Part shown: piece by piece, positions 35,877 through 44,310 of the stretch
Layout of the letters: each line of letters starts with the position of its first letter
How positions within the stretch are numbered: the first letter of the stretch is position 1
Assembly: GCF_003012055.1 (NCBI RefSeq)
Contig: NZ_JYGE01000003.1
Location: 310,001 to 374,000 of the forward strand
Length of the DNA stretch: 64,000 nucleotides
From: Peptostreptococcus russellii
GTDB taxonomy: Bacteria; Bacillota; Clostridia; Peptostreptococcales; Peptostreptococcaceae
Direction: 5' to 3'
Notes under the pieces: model-generated
What the model saw: only the letters and a program-made list of their open reading frames with translations
Told to the model about the DNA's origin: nothing
Databases searched by the model: none
Translations under genes and position numbers: made by a program

Positions 35877-36878
35877 ATGATAGTATTTAATAGTTTAGAC
35901 GATATAGATATTCCATTTGAAACATGTGTCACAATAGGCAACTTTGATGGAGTACATAGAGGACATCAGACCTTAATAAATAAGGCCATTGACTATTCAA
36001 AAGAAAACGATGTAAAAAGTGTAGTGTTTACATTTTCAAATCATCCAGTAAATTTCTTTAAACCTGGATATGTAAAAAATATAATTTCTGCTGAGGAAAA
36101 GGAAAGAATAGTAGAGAGTATGGGAGTAGATATTTATATATGTATACCATTTGATGAGAGTATGACACAAATATCTGCCAGATATTATGTTGAAAATATC
36201 TTAATAGACAAACTTCATGTCAAAAAAATGGTAATAGGTCATGATTTTAGTTTTGCTAGAAAAAAAGAAGGTAGTCCAGAGCTTCTTAAGAGTTTTGGAG
36301 AGGAGTTAAAGTTTGAAGTAGAAGTTGTAACTCCAGTTCTTTTAGATGGTAAAAGAGTAAGTTCAACGGATATTAGAAAACACATAGCAGAAGGTGATGT
36401 TGTAGCTGCTGAGCATTTACTTGGGCGTTATTTTGCAGTTGAAGGCAAGGTTGTTAGAGGAAGACAAATTGGCAGAACTATAGGCTTTCCAACTGCAAAT
36501 ATGGAGTATGAAAGTTGTATGATAATTCCTAAGATAGGAATATATGCAACACTTGTAATAATTGATAACGAGATTTATTGTGGAGCCACTAGTATAGGGA
36601 CAAACCCTACTGTTAATGGTAAAAAATTAAGTGTAGAGACTTATATACTTGATTTTGATAGAGAAATTTATGATAGAGAGATTAGAGTTGAATTTGTTGA
36701 AAAAATGAGAGAAGAAATTAAATTTGAAAGTAAAGAAGCTTTAAGAGAGCAGCTAGTTAAAGATACTCAGTACGTTAGAGATAACTATGTTAAGTGCTTA
36801 AGAGGCAGTATAGATAAATGTGAAGAGTTTAATAATAAAGTAGAAAATATAAGACAAATTTTAAAAATAAAAAACTAA
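35877..36878 (+). CDS. ribF: Bifunctional riboflavin kinase / FAD synthetase RibF
   Basis: RibF converts riboflavin to FMN and FMN to FAD. The N-terminal nucleotidyltransferase domain has VTIGNFDGVHRGHQTL and SSTDIRKHIAEGD. The C-terminal kinase domain has GRQIGRTIGFPTAN and GATSIGTNPT. The length of 333 aa is slightly longer than typical, with about 30 extra residues at the end. It is 10 nt downstream of truB with a GGTGG site. Confidence 0.95.
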   Translation: MIVFNSLDDIDIPFETCVTIGNFDGVHRGHQTLINKAIDYSKENDVKSVVFTFSNHPVNFFKPGYVKNIISAEEKERIVESMGVDIYICIPFDESMTQISARYYVENILIDKLHVKKMVIGHDFSFARKKEGSPELLKSFGEELKFEVEVVTPVLLDGKRVSSTDIRKHIAEGDVVAAEHLLGRYFAVEGKVVRGRQIGRTIGFPTANMEYESCMIIPKIGIYATLVIIDNEIYCGATSIGTNPTVNGKKLSVETYILDFDREIYDREIRVEFVEKMREEIKFESKEALREQLVKDTQYVRDNYVKCLRGSIDKCEEFNNKVENIRQILKIKN

Positions 36879-36887
36879 ATCATTATC

Positions 36888-36916
36888 TTGAACTAAAAAC
36901 CTTACTATGATATAAT
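36888..36916 (+). promoter_or_regulatory. Sigma-A promoter of rpsO
   Basis: TTGAAC at 36888-36893 and a perfect TATAAT at 36911-36916 with a 17-bp spacer; it begins 9 bases after the ribF stop. Confidence 0.85.
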
Positions 36917-36922
36917 GATATA

Positions 36923-36968
36923 GGTTTCAACCTAAGCTCGGCTTTTGAAATCTCCATTCGAGGCTTAG
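36923..36968 (+). promoter_or_regulatory. Candidate S15 autoregulatory leader of rpsO
   Basis: Two crossing pairings are possible: GGTTTCAA (36923-36930) with TTGAAATC (36946-36953), and CTAAGCTCG (36932-36940) with CGAGGCTTAG (36959-36968, one bulged base). Together they would form a pseudoknot at the very 5' end of the transcript. Known rpsO leaders bind S15 through pseudoknots or junctions, so autoregulation is plausible. Confidence 0.55.
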
Positions 36969-37004
36969 CTTTAGGCGATTATAAAATTTAGGAGGAAAAT
37001 AATA

Positions 37005-37259
37005 ATGAACAAAGAACAAATAATCAAGGATTTTGGAAGAAAAGAAGGGGACACTGGTTCTCCAGAAGTACAGATAGCTTTATTAACAGCTAGAATAAAC
37101 GAATTAAATGAACATTTAAAGGTTCATAAGAAGGATCACCACTCAAGAAGAGGTCTTTTAAAGATGGTTGGTAGAAGAAGAAACTTACTAACTTACTTAA
37201 AGAGACACGATCTTGAAGGATACAGAGCTTTAATAGCTAAATTAGGATTAAGAAAATAG
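37005..37259 (+). CDS. rpsO: 30S ribosomal protein S15
   Basis: S15 is a primary 16S rRNA binder in the platform of the 30S subunit. The sequence has the usual [29 protein letters not shown] and [11 protein letters not shown]. At 84 aa it is a few residues shorter at the N-terminus than most. It has its own promoter, leader and terminator. Confidence 0.97.
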   Translation: MNKEQIIKDFGRKEGDTGSPEVQIALLTARINELNEHLKVHKKDHHSRRGLLKMVGRRRNLLTYLKRHDLEGYRALIAKLGLRK

Positions 37260-37267
37260 TTCTTTTT

Positions 37268-37303
37268 AAGCAGATATGATTTATTTCATATCTGCTTTGT
37301 TTT
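37268..37303 (+). terminator. Terminator of rpsO
   Basis: AAGCAGATATGA and TCATATCTGCTT are perfect 12-bp arms around a 6-nt loop, followed by TGTTTT. Confidence 0.85.
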
Positions 37304-37459
37304 ATGTTCTATAATAAGCTTTTCTTATCATTTTAGATATAAATCTACTTTTATAGCTCAAAATGTGATAAAATGTTTTTATAATGTGTTACGTATGTGC
37401 AGAATTATTTCATGTATATAAATGCATAAAACGATAATAAAAAGTTAGGAGGTACTACT

Positions 37460-38305
37460 TTGGACATAAAATTAGTATGTGATAGTTTGTGTGACATTCC
37501 TGATGAGATAGAGAAGAAGGAATATTTGGAAATAATTCCTCTTACCCTTATTATGGATGGCAAAGAATATAAAGATGGTGTTGACATAAATAAGGAAGAA
37601 TTTTATGAGATTGTTTTAAAGTCTGGAGAAATTCCTAAAACTTCTCAAGCGACATATATGCAGTTTAAAGAAGTTTTTGACAGAAATATTAAGGAAGATA
37701 AAATTGTACTTTGTTTGACAGGAGCATCAGCTGCAACTGGAACATATCAAAGTGCTATGCTTGCAAAAGATGATACTGAGGGTGAAGTTTACGTATTTGA
37801 TACAGGAAATTTATCTCTTGGTGCAGGACAATTTGTAATAAGAGCATGTGAAATGATAGAAGAAGGAAAAAAAATTGATGAGGTGATAGAGGGACTAAAC
37901 TCTATAAGAGATAGTGTTGAAATATTATTTGCACCAGCATCATTTGATTTTCTTAAAAAGAGTGGTAGAGTACCGCTTACAACTGCTATAATAGGAAATA
38001 TGCTTAATATAAAACCTATTTTCAAGATGAAGGAAGGGAAGATAAGTTTAGAAGCAAAGGTTAGAGGAATAAAAAAGCTTGTATCTAAACTAGTAGACTT
38101 GACACTTGAAAAAAACAGTGAAAATTTATCTAATATTACCGTTACTATAGGACATGGTTGTAATTTAGAGGATTTTCAAAAACTAAAAAAAGAAGTAGAA
38201 GAAAAATTAAAAGGTAAAGTGAAAAATATAATGGTTACAAAGGGTGGAGTATGTATATGTTCTCATACTGGTCCTGATATAATCGCAATAAGTTTTTCAA
38301 AGTAA
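37460..38305 (+). CDS. DegV family fatty-acid-binding protein
   Basis: DegV/FakB proteins bind fatty acids and present them to a fatty acid kinase. The N-terminal [13 protein letters not shown], the [12 protein letters not shown] segment with conserved Ser-Gln, and the [12 protein letters not shown] loop are typical; the second domain ends [15 protein letters not shown]. The 281-aa gene starts with TTG seven bases after a GGAGG. No fatty acid kinase gene is in the window, so the partner is elsewhere. Confidence 0.9.
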   Translation: MDIKLVCDSLCDIPDEIEKKEYLEIIPLTLIMDGKEYKDGVDINKEEFYEIVLKSGEIPKTSQATYMQFKEVFDRNIKEDKIVLCLTGASAATGTYQSAMLAKDDTEGEVYVFDTGNLSLGAGQFVIRACEMIEEGKKIDEVIEGLNSIRDSVEILFAPASFDFLKKSGRVPLTTAIIGNMLNIKPIFKMKEGKISLEAKVRGIKKLVSKLVDLTLEKNSENLSNITVTIGHGCNLEDFQKLKKEVEEKLKGKVKNIMVTKGGVCICSHTGPDIIAISFSK

Positions 38306-38327
38306 TTATAATACTAAGGAGGAAACT

Positions 38328-40421
38328 ATGTTCGAACATAGAATTTTTGAAACACAATTAGCTGGTAGAACACTATCAGTTGAAATAGGAAAGATATGTG
38401 AAATGACAAATGGTAACTGTATCATAAGATGTGGAGACACAATGCTTATGGTAAATGCTACTAAGTCTGCACAGCCAAGAGATGGGATTGACTTTTTCCC
38501 ACTAAGTGTAGATTTTGAAGAAAAATTATACTCAGTAGGTAAAATACCAGGTGGATTTTTAAAGAGAGAAGGTAAGCCTTCAGAAAAGGCAATACTTACA
38601 TCAAGATTAATTGATAGACCCTTGAGACCTCTATTCCCAGAAGGATTCAGAAATGATGTACAGATAGTTGCAACAGTTTTATCTGTAGATCAGGATTGTA
38701 CACCTGACATATTGGCTATGATTGGTTCATCAATAGCACTTTCTATATCAGACATACCTTTTGATGGGCCAACTGGATCAGTTCTAGTAGGTAGGATTGA
38801 TGGAGAGTTTGTTGCAAATCCAGATCAAGAACAAAGAGAAAAGAGTGATCTTCATCTTGTAGTTTCTGGAACAAAAGATGCCATAATGATGGTTGAAGCT
38901 GGTGCTGAAGAAGTAGATGAAAAGGTAGTCTTAGACGGTATACTATTTGCACATGAAGAAATCAAAAAGATTGTAGCATTTATAGAAGATATAGTGGCGG
39001 AAGTAGGTCATGAAAAGTGTGAGGTAGAACTTCATATACCTTCAGATGAAACAAGAGCTATGGTAGACGAATTTGCTAGAGAAAAGATGCGCGAAGCTGT
39101 TAAGACTGTTGAAAAAATGGAAAGAACAGAAAAAATGGATGCAGTTAGTGAAGAAACTTTAGCTTATTTTGAAGAAAAGCTAGAAGATTTCGAAGAAGTA
39201 GCAGGAGATATAGAAGATGTTCTTCATGAAATAATAAAAGATGAAGTTAGAAGCTTGATAGTTGATGACAATGTTAGACCAGATAATAGAGCTTTAAGTG
39301 AAATAAGACCAATATGGTGTGAAACTGGTATGATACCAAGAACTCATGGTTCAGCTATATTTACAAGAGGTCAGACTCAGGTTCTTAATGTTACTACACT
39401 AGGTGCTTTAGGTGATGTTCAGAAGTTAGATGGATTAGATGAAGAAGAAAATAAGAGATATATGCATCATTACAATTTCCCATCATACTCAGTAGGTGAA
39501 ACAAGACCTTCAAGAGGTCCAGGAAGAAGAGAAATAGGACATGGTGCCTTGGCTGAAAGAGCTTTAGTTCCAGTGATACCTTCACAGGAAGACTTCCCAT
39601 ATGCTATAAGATTAGTATCAGAAGTACTTAGCTCAAATGGTTCAACATCACAGGCTTCTGTTTGTGCTTCTACTCTATCGCTACTAGATGCAGGTGTTCC
39701 AATAAGAGATATGGTTGCAGGTATTGCTATGGGGCTTATAAAGCATCACGATAAGGTAGCAGTTCTTTCTGATATACAAGGTATGGAAGACCACTTAGGT
39801 GATATGGACTTTAAGGTAGCTGGTACTGAACATGGTGTTACAGCTATACAGATGGATATAAAGATAGACGGTATAGATGAAGAAGTTCTTAGAACTGCTC
39901 TAAAGCAGGCTAAGGAAGGAAGAATGCATATCCTAGGAGAAATGAAGAAGGTAATATCTCAGCCAAATGAAGAGCTATCTCAGTATGCTCCAAAGATTGT
40001 AAAGATGTCAATAAACCCAGACAAGATAAGAGATGTAATAGGACCTGGTGGAAAGATGATCAATAAGATTATAGATGAAACTGGTGTTAAGATGGATATT
40101 GAACAGACTGGTGAAGTATTTATAGTTGGAGTAGAATCAGATATGATTGCAAAGGCAAAGGCAATGGTTGAAGAAATAGTTGCTGAAGCAGAACCAGGAA
40201 AGATATACAAGGGTACTGTTACAAGAATAGAAAAGTTTGGTGCATTTGTTGAAATTCTTCCAGGAAAGCAAGGATTACTTCATATTTCTCAGATATCAAA
40301 TAATAGAGTAAATAAAGTTGAAGATGTATTATCAATAGGTGATGTTGTTGATGTTTTAGTAACAGAAATTGACGATAAGGGAAGAATAAACCTTTCAATA
40401 AAAGCAATTAAAAATAATTAA
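38328..40421 (+). CDS. pnp: Polyribonucleotide nucleotidyltransferase (PNPase)
   Basis: PNPase degrades RNA from the 3' end with phosphate. Two RNase PH domains are present (first with [22 protein letters not shown] in pieces; second with [13 protein letters not shown] and [11 protein letters not shown]), then a KH domain with [16 protein letters not shown] and an S1 domain from [20 protein letters not shown]. The length of 697 aa is normal. It starts 22 nt after degV with an AAGGAGG site. Confidence 0.97.
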   Translation: MFEHRIFETQLAGRTLSVEIGKICEMTNGNCIIRCGDTMLMVNATKSAQPRDGIDFFPLSVDFEEKLYSVGKIPGGFLKREGKPSEKAILTSRLIDRPLRPLFPEGFRNDVQIVATVLSVDQDCTPDILAMIGSSIALSISDIPFDGPTGSVLVGRIDGEFVANPDQEQREKSDLHLVVSGTKDAIMMVEAGAEEVDEKVVLDGILFAHEEIKKIVAFIEDIVAEVGHEKCEVELHIPSDETRAMVDEFAREKMREAVKTVEKMERTEKMDAVSEETLAYFEEKLEDFEEVAGDIEDVLHEIIKDEVRSLIVDDNVRPDNRALSEIRPIWCETGMIPRTHGSAIFTRGQTQVLNVTTLGALGDVQKLDGLDEEENKRYMHHYNFPSYSVGETRPSRGPGRREIGHGALAERALVPVIPSQEDFPYAIRLVSEVLSSNGSTSQASVCASTLSLLDAGVPIRDMVAGIAMGLIKHHDKVAVLSDIQGMEDHLGDMDFKVAGTEHGVTAIQMDIKIDGIDEEVLRTALKQAKEGRMHILGEMKKVISQPNEELSQYAPKIVKMSINPDKIRDVIGPGGKMINKIIDETGVKMDIEQTGEVFIVGVESDMIAKAKAMVEEIVAEAEPGKIYKGTVTRIEKFGAFVEILPGKQGLLHISQISNNRVNKVEDVLSIGDVVDVLVTEIDDKGRINLSIKAIKNN

Positions 40422-40437
40422 TATTATTTAAATATCT

Positions 40438-40470
40438 AAATCAGTGGATTTTTTCACTGATTTTTTTATT
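40438..40470 (+). terminator. Terminator of pnp
   Basis: AAATCAGTG and CACTGATTT pair around an eight-base loop and lead into TTTTTTTATTTTTT. Confidence 0.92.
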
Positions 40471-40589
40471 TTTTGAAAAGAAGACTTTGAGTATCATATA
40501 AATAATATTATTTAACAGCTAGTATAATTTATTTAAAATTAACAGAAAATTTGCAAAGAAAATAGAAATCAAAATCAAGTAATATCTAA

Positions 40590-40618
40590 TCGAAAAAATA
40601 TTAATTTCATGTTATACT
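40590..40618 (+). promoter_or_regulatory. Probable promoter of the CWB2 wall hydrolase gene
   Basis: TGTTATACT at 40610-40618 is an extended -10; TCGAAA at 40590-40595 is a 4/6 -35 match at 17 bp. The rest of the 310-base gap (40422-40731) holds the pnp terminator and AT-rich sequence, with a roughly 110-nt untranslated leader before the gene. Confidence 0.5.
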
Positions 40619-40731
40619 GTCTTTATATGAGTATCTGGATACTTTAATGTAGTGATATTTTAAAGTTTGAGAATATACTTTTATAAAACTTCAAAAATAT
40701 AAAAATAAGCATAAAAATATGGAGGTGTAGT

Positions 40732-42735
40732 TTGAGAATAAAAAAGTGTATAAGTAAAAAAATAAAATTTAATAGATTAGCTATAATTATTTCGATGACA
40801 TTTTTATTTGTATTTTCTAGCTATGTAGAAAAATCTAATGCTCAATACAATAGAATAGCAGGAAATAATAGATATTCTACAGCAGTTGAAATCTCTAAAA
40901 AAATAGTAAATAGTGAAAATATAATACTTACAAGTGGATCTAACTATATAGATGCACTTTCTGCAACGGTTTTAGCAAATGCAACAAATTCAAGTATTTT
41001 ATTGATAGATAATGGAAAAATAGATAAAAAAACTTTTGCAGAAATAGATAGAGTGTCTCCTCAAAGAATTTATATATTAGGTGGAGAAAATAGTGTTCCA
41101 AAAGATATTGAGGAGAGCCTTGAATATAAAGGTATTGAAATATCTAGGATTGCAGGCAAAAATAGATATGAGACATCTATAAAGATTGCAGAAGAAATTA
41201 GTAAAGTAGTTGATATAGAGGAAATAGCTCTTGCCAGTAATGAAGCAGACTTGATAAGTGCAAGTTCATACTGTAGAGGAAATATACCTATAATATTGCT
41301 TGATAGTAAAAAACCAAATATTGATTATATAAACTCGAAAATGGGGATTAAAAAGACAGTGTTTGGAGGAGAAAATTCAGTAAGTAATAAAGTGTATGAA
41401 GAAGTTGATGCAAGCCGTAGAATTGCTGGAAGTAATCGATATAGCACCGCTATAGAAATTGCAAAAGCGAGTGGAAAAAGTACAAAGGCCTATATAGCAA
41501 GCGGAGAAAATATAATAGATGCACTTACACTAGGGCCACTTGCAAATCAAGAAGATGCAAATATAATACTATCTAGAAAGATAGGCTTATCAAAAGAAAC
41601 AATAGATTATGTTGAAAATTCATATAAATATAATATCACAATTATAGGTGGAAAAAATTCTGTTCCAGATGATATCTTTAGAAAAATAAAGCCACAAGTA
41701 GCACCAACAGATAGGACAAGCTTTGAATATTGGGATTATTACAATCACTATAGAAGGGATATAATAATGTCTCAAGAAGAAATAAAAAAGAAGAATAAGC
41801 ACAATATATCAGCATCAAAATATCTTTATACTGTGGAAAATATAAAGGGTGAATATGGAGTTATATCCAAAAGAGTAGTGATGAAGGCAAAGCCAATAGC
41901 TAGTAAAAACCCAGATTCTTTTGATGATTATAGTGCTTTAACGGGGCTTTTTCCTTGGGATGAAGTAGCTATAGTAGGCTATAATGCTGATAAATCTTGG
42001 GCACATGTATTTACGACTGACTATGAAGGATGGATTCCAACAAATAGCATAATGAAACTATCAAGAGAGAAGATGATAGATCTTAGAAGTAAAGATTTTA
42101 TTACCTATATAAATAGACAAATAAAAACAAATACAGCTGATGTAATAGATATGGGGAGTTATCTTCCTTTAAAAGAAGAAAATAGTAGTTACTATAAAGT
42201 TTTTATGCCTATAGCAGGAAATAGTTATAGAACAAAAACTGTAGATATTCCCAAAAATCAAGCTGTAAAGGGATATTTAGATTTTACAGAAGCAAATGTA
42301 ATCAAGCAGGTTTTAAAATTTCAAGGTGAAAAATATGGTTGGGGGCATAGTAATTTAAGTAGAGATTGCTCAGGACTAATAAGAGATGTTTATAGAAGTT
42401 TTGGAATAGTAATGTCAAGAGATGCTTCTTCACAAGAAAAAGATATAATTGGTAAAAAAATAGACTTTAGGTCTGCGAAAGATCAGAAATCAAAAGAAGA
42501 ACTTCTATTAAAGCAAAGAGCAGGTAGCGGATTTTATCTCCCAGGACATGTATTTATGTATCTAGGAAAGGATCAAAATAATAGACCTATGATAATACAT
42601 CAATATGGTTATAGCTATATTAATGGAAAGAAGCAAGCTAGATTCAGAACTGAAATTACAGATGCAAATCAAAAGTCAAGCAAGCATCATTCATTTCTGT
42701 ATTATGTAAATACAGCGGTTAATTTCTATGAATAA
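40732..42735 (+). CDS. Secreted CWB2-SH3-NlpC/P60 cell wall hydrolase
   Basis: This predicted wall-anchored peptidoglycan endopeptidase is 667 aa. A signal peptide (basic start, hydrophobic core about 15-30) likely ends at SNA (residue 37). Three CWB2 repeats begin at about 41, 139 and 230 with RIAGNNRY, RIAGKNRY and RIAGSNRY; three such repeats anchor proteins to the secondary wall polymer in C. difficile. An SH3-like region lies near 380-440 (EGWIPTNSI). The C-terminal NlpC/P60 domain has catalytic Cys546 (RDCSGL), His606 (PGHVFMY) and a third polar residue at His623. The start is TTG six bases after GGAGG. It is monocistronic. Confidence 0.92.
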   Translation: MRIKKCISKKIKFNRLAIIISMTFLFVFSSYVEKSNAQYNRIAGNNRYSTAVEISKKIVNSENIILTSGSNYIDALSATVLANATNSSILLIDNGKIDKKTFAEIDRVSPQRIYILGGENSVPKDIEESLEYKGIEISRIAGKNRYETSIKIAEEISKVVDIEEIALASNEADLISASSYCRGNIPIILLDSKKPNIDYINSKMGIKKTVFGGENSVSNKVYEEVDASRRIAGSNRYSTAIEIAKASGKSTKAYIASGENIIDALTLGPLANQEDANIILSRKIGLSKETIDYVENSYKYNITIIGGKNSVPDDIFRKIKPQVAPTDRTSFEYWDYYNHYRRDIIMSQEEIKKKNKHNISASKYLYTVENIKGEYGVISKRVVMKAKPIASKNPDSFDDYSALTGLFPWDEVAIVGYNADKSWAHVFTTDYEGWIPTNSIMKLSREKMIDLRSKDFITYINRQIKTNTADVIDMGSYLPLKEENSSYYKVFMPIAGNSYRTKTVDIPKNQAVKGYLDFTEANVIKQVLKFQGEKYGWGHSNLSRDCSGLIRDVYRSFGIVMSRDASSQEKDIIGKKIDFRSAKDQKSKEELLLKQRAGSGFYLPGHVFMYLGKDQNNRPMIIHQYGYSYINGKKQARFRTEITDANQKSSKHHSFLYYVNTAVNFYE

Positions 42736-42766
42736 ATAGGAGTTAAAGAATATATAAGTATTATAC

Positions 42767-42814
42767 AATATGGTAGGTGATTGCTTTAGTAATTTAAGCA
42801 AAACCTACCATATT
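42767..42814 (+). repeat. Strong hairpin after the wall hydrolase gene
   Basis: AATATGGTAGGT and ACCTACCATATT are perfect 12-bp arms, with an inner 6-bp stem TTGCTT/AAGCAA. No T run follows on the + strand. It may be a 3'-end stabiliser, or a terminator without a U tract. The remainder of the gap up to 43035 holds two promoter-like elements. Confidence 0.65.
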
Positions 42815-42911
42815 ATAATTCTAATGAAAATTATGATATATAAAAAATAATATTTTAATCATATTTCACCTAAAATATCTAAGTTAAAATCAAGAAAAAA
42901 ATGATAAGATA

Positions 42912-42986
42912 TGCTATAATGGTATGATATGTAAATTAACAAAAATAGTATTTTAGTTGAAAAAAAATCTATAAATGGATTATAAT
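42912..42986 (+). promoter_or_regulatory. Two tandem promoters before the M16 protease gene
   Basis: An extended -10 TGCTATAAT lies at 42912-42920. A second promoter has TTGAAA at 42957-42962 and TATAAT at 42981-42986 with an 18-bp spacer, about 45 nt before the ribosome site. Confidence 0.65.
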
Positions 42987-43035
42987 ATAAAAAGATTTAT
43001 AAAATTATAGATAAGACTATTAATAAATAAAAAAT

Positions 43036-44298
43036 ATGGAGGTGAATACTATAAAATATAAACAGTTGGATAATGGGCTTAGAATTGTTGCCGAAGAAAT
43101 ACCTTATGTAAGGTCAGTTTCTTTAGGAGTATGGATAAATATTGGTTCTAGAATGGAAAATAATGAAAATTCAGGCGTGGCTCATTTTATTGAACATATG
43201 CTCTTTAAAGGAACTGAGCAGAGAACTTCTAAAAAAATTTCAAATGATATAGATTATTATGGTGGGAATATAAATGCATTTACTACACATGATCATACTT
43301 GTTATCATGTTAAGATGCCCTCAAATCATATAGATCGAGGTATAGATGTTTTATCTGATATTATAATAAATTCCAAATTTGATGAATCTGAAATTGAAAA
43401 AGAAAAATTAGTTATATCAGAAGAAATAAAAATGTATCAGGATTCTCCAGAGGATTATGTTTATGATGAACTTTTAATGAGAACCTTTAAAAATAAGGGC
43501 ATAGGAAGAAACATACTTGGTACAATGGAAACGGTTGAAGCTATGAATAGAAAAACTATTGTAGATTTTTTTGAAAACTATTATGTAGCAAATAATTCGG
43601 TGATAGTTATAAGTGGTAACTTTGTATTTGAAGATATAGTCAAAAAGATAGAAGATGGTTTCAAAAGTTGGAAGTCAAAAGAATTGACACCTGTTAGAGA
43701 GGGACAGTCATTTCATATGACAAAGTTTTTAAAAGATAAAGATGATGAACAAGCCAATATAGCGATTATATACGAGTGCCCAGATGACAAGATAGATAAA
43801 GATTTTTACTCTATTAAATTACTGGGAAATATATTGGGAAATAGTCCTAGCTCAAGGCTATTTCAGCACATAAGGGAAGAGAGAGGCTTATCTTATAGCA
43901 TCTATACTTCTGATACCTTTTATGTTGATTATGCTGAATTTGGCATATTTTCTAGTGTAGCATCAGAGAATCTTCTTGAGGTCTACACGCTAATCTTAAA
44001 GGAAATAGAAGATTTAAAGGAAAACTATATATCTGAAGAAGAATTAACCTTCGCTAAGGAACAATACAAGGGCAGTGTCATAATGAATTTAGAAGACACA
44101 GAAGATAGGATGATGTTAATAGGTGAGTATGAAGTTGTCAATAAAAGGTTGAAAGAGATCGATGAAGTAATAAAAATTGTTGAAAGCATCGATATGGATT
44201 ACATGAAGAGTATAATAGACAAGATATTTAAGTCGGATATGTCGATAGGAATTACAGGCAAATCAGTAAAAAGTATTATGAAAAAAATAATGAAATAA
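43036..44298 (+). CDS. M16 (insulinase-like) zinc metallopeptidase
   Basis: This 420-aa protease of the mitochondrial-processing-peptidase type has the inverted zinc motif HFIEH in GVAHFIEHMLFKGT (about residue 50) and the downstream Glu in EEIKMYQDSPEDY. The C-terminal half is the second M16 fold, with SSRLFQHIREERGLSYS. The only ATG (43036) overlaps the ribosome site GGAGGTG itself and has none upstream. The expected N-terminus, IKYKQLDNGLRIV, would start at an ATA at 43051, eight bases after GGAGG, so a non-canonical AUA start is possible. It precedes ftsK by 12 nt. Confidence 0.92.
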   Translation: MEVNTIKYKQLDNGLRIVAEEIPYVRSVSLGVWINIGSRMENNENSGVAHFIEHMLFKGTEQRTSKKISNDIDYYGGNINAFTTHDHTCYHVKMPSNHIDRGIDVLSDIIINSKFDESEIEKEKLVISEEIKMYQDSPEDYVYDELLMRTFKNKGIGRNILGTMETVEAMNRKTIVDFFENYYVANNSVIVISGNFVFEDIVKKIEDGFKSWKSKELTPVREGQSFHMTKFLKDKDDEQANIAIIYECPDDKIDKDFYSIKLLGNILGNSPSSRLFQHIREERGLSYSIYTSDTFYVDYAEFGIFSSVASENLLEVYTLILKEIEDLKENYISEEELTFAKEQYKGSVIMNLEDTEDRMMLIGEYEVVNKRLKEIDEVIKIVESIDMDYMKSIIDKIFKSDMSIGITGKSVKSIMKKIMK

Positions 44299-44310
44299 AG
44301 AGGTGGTCTA

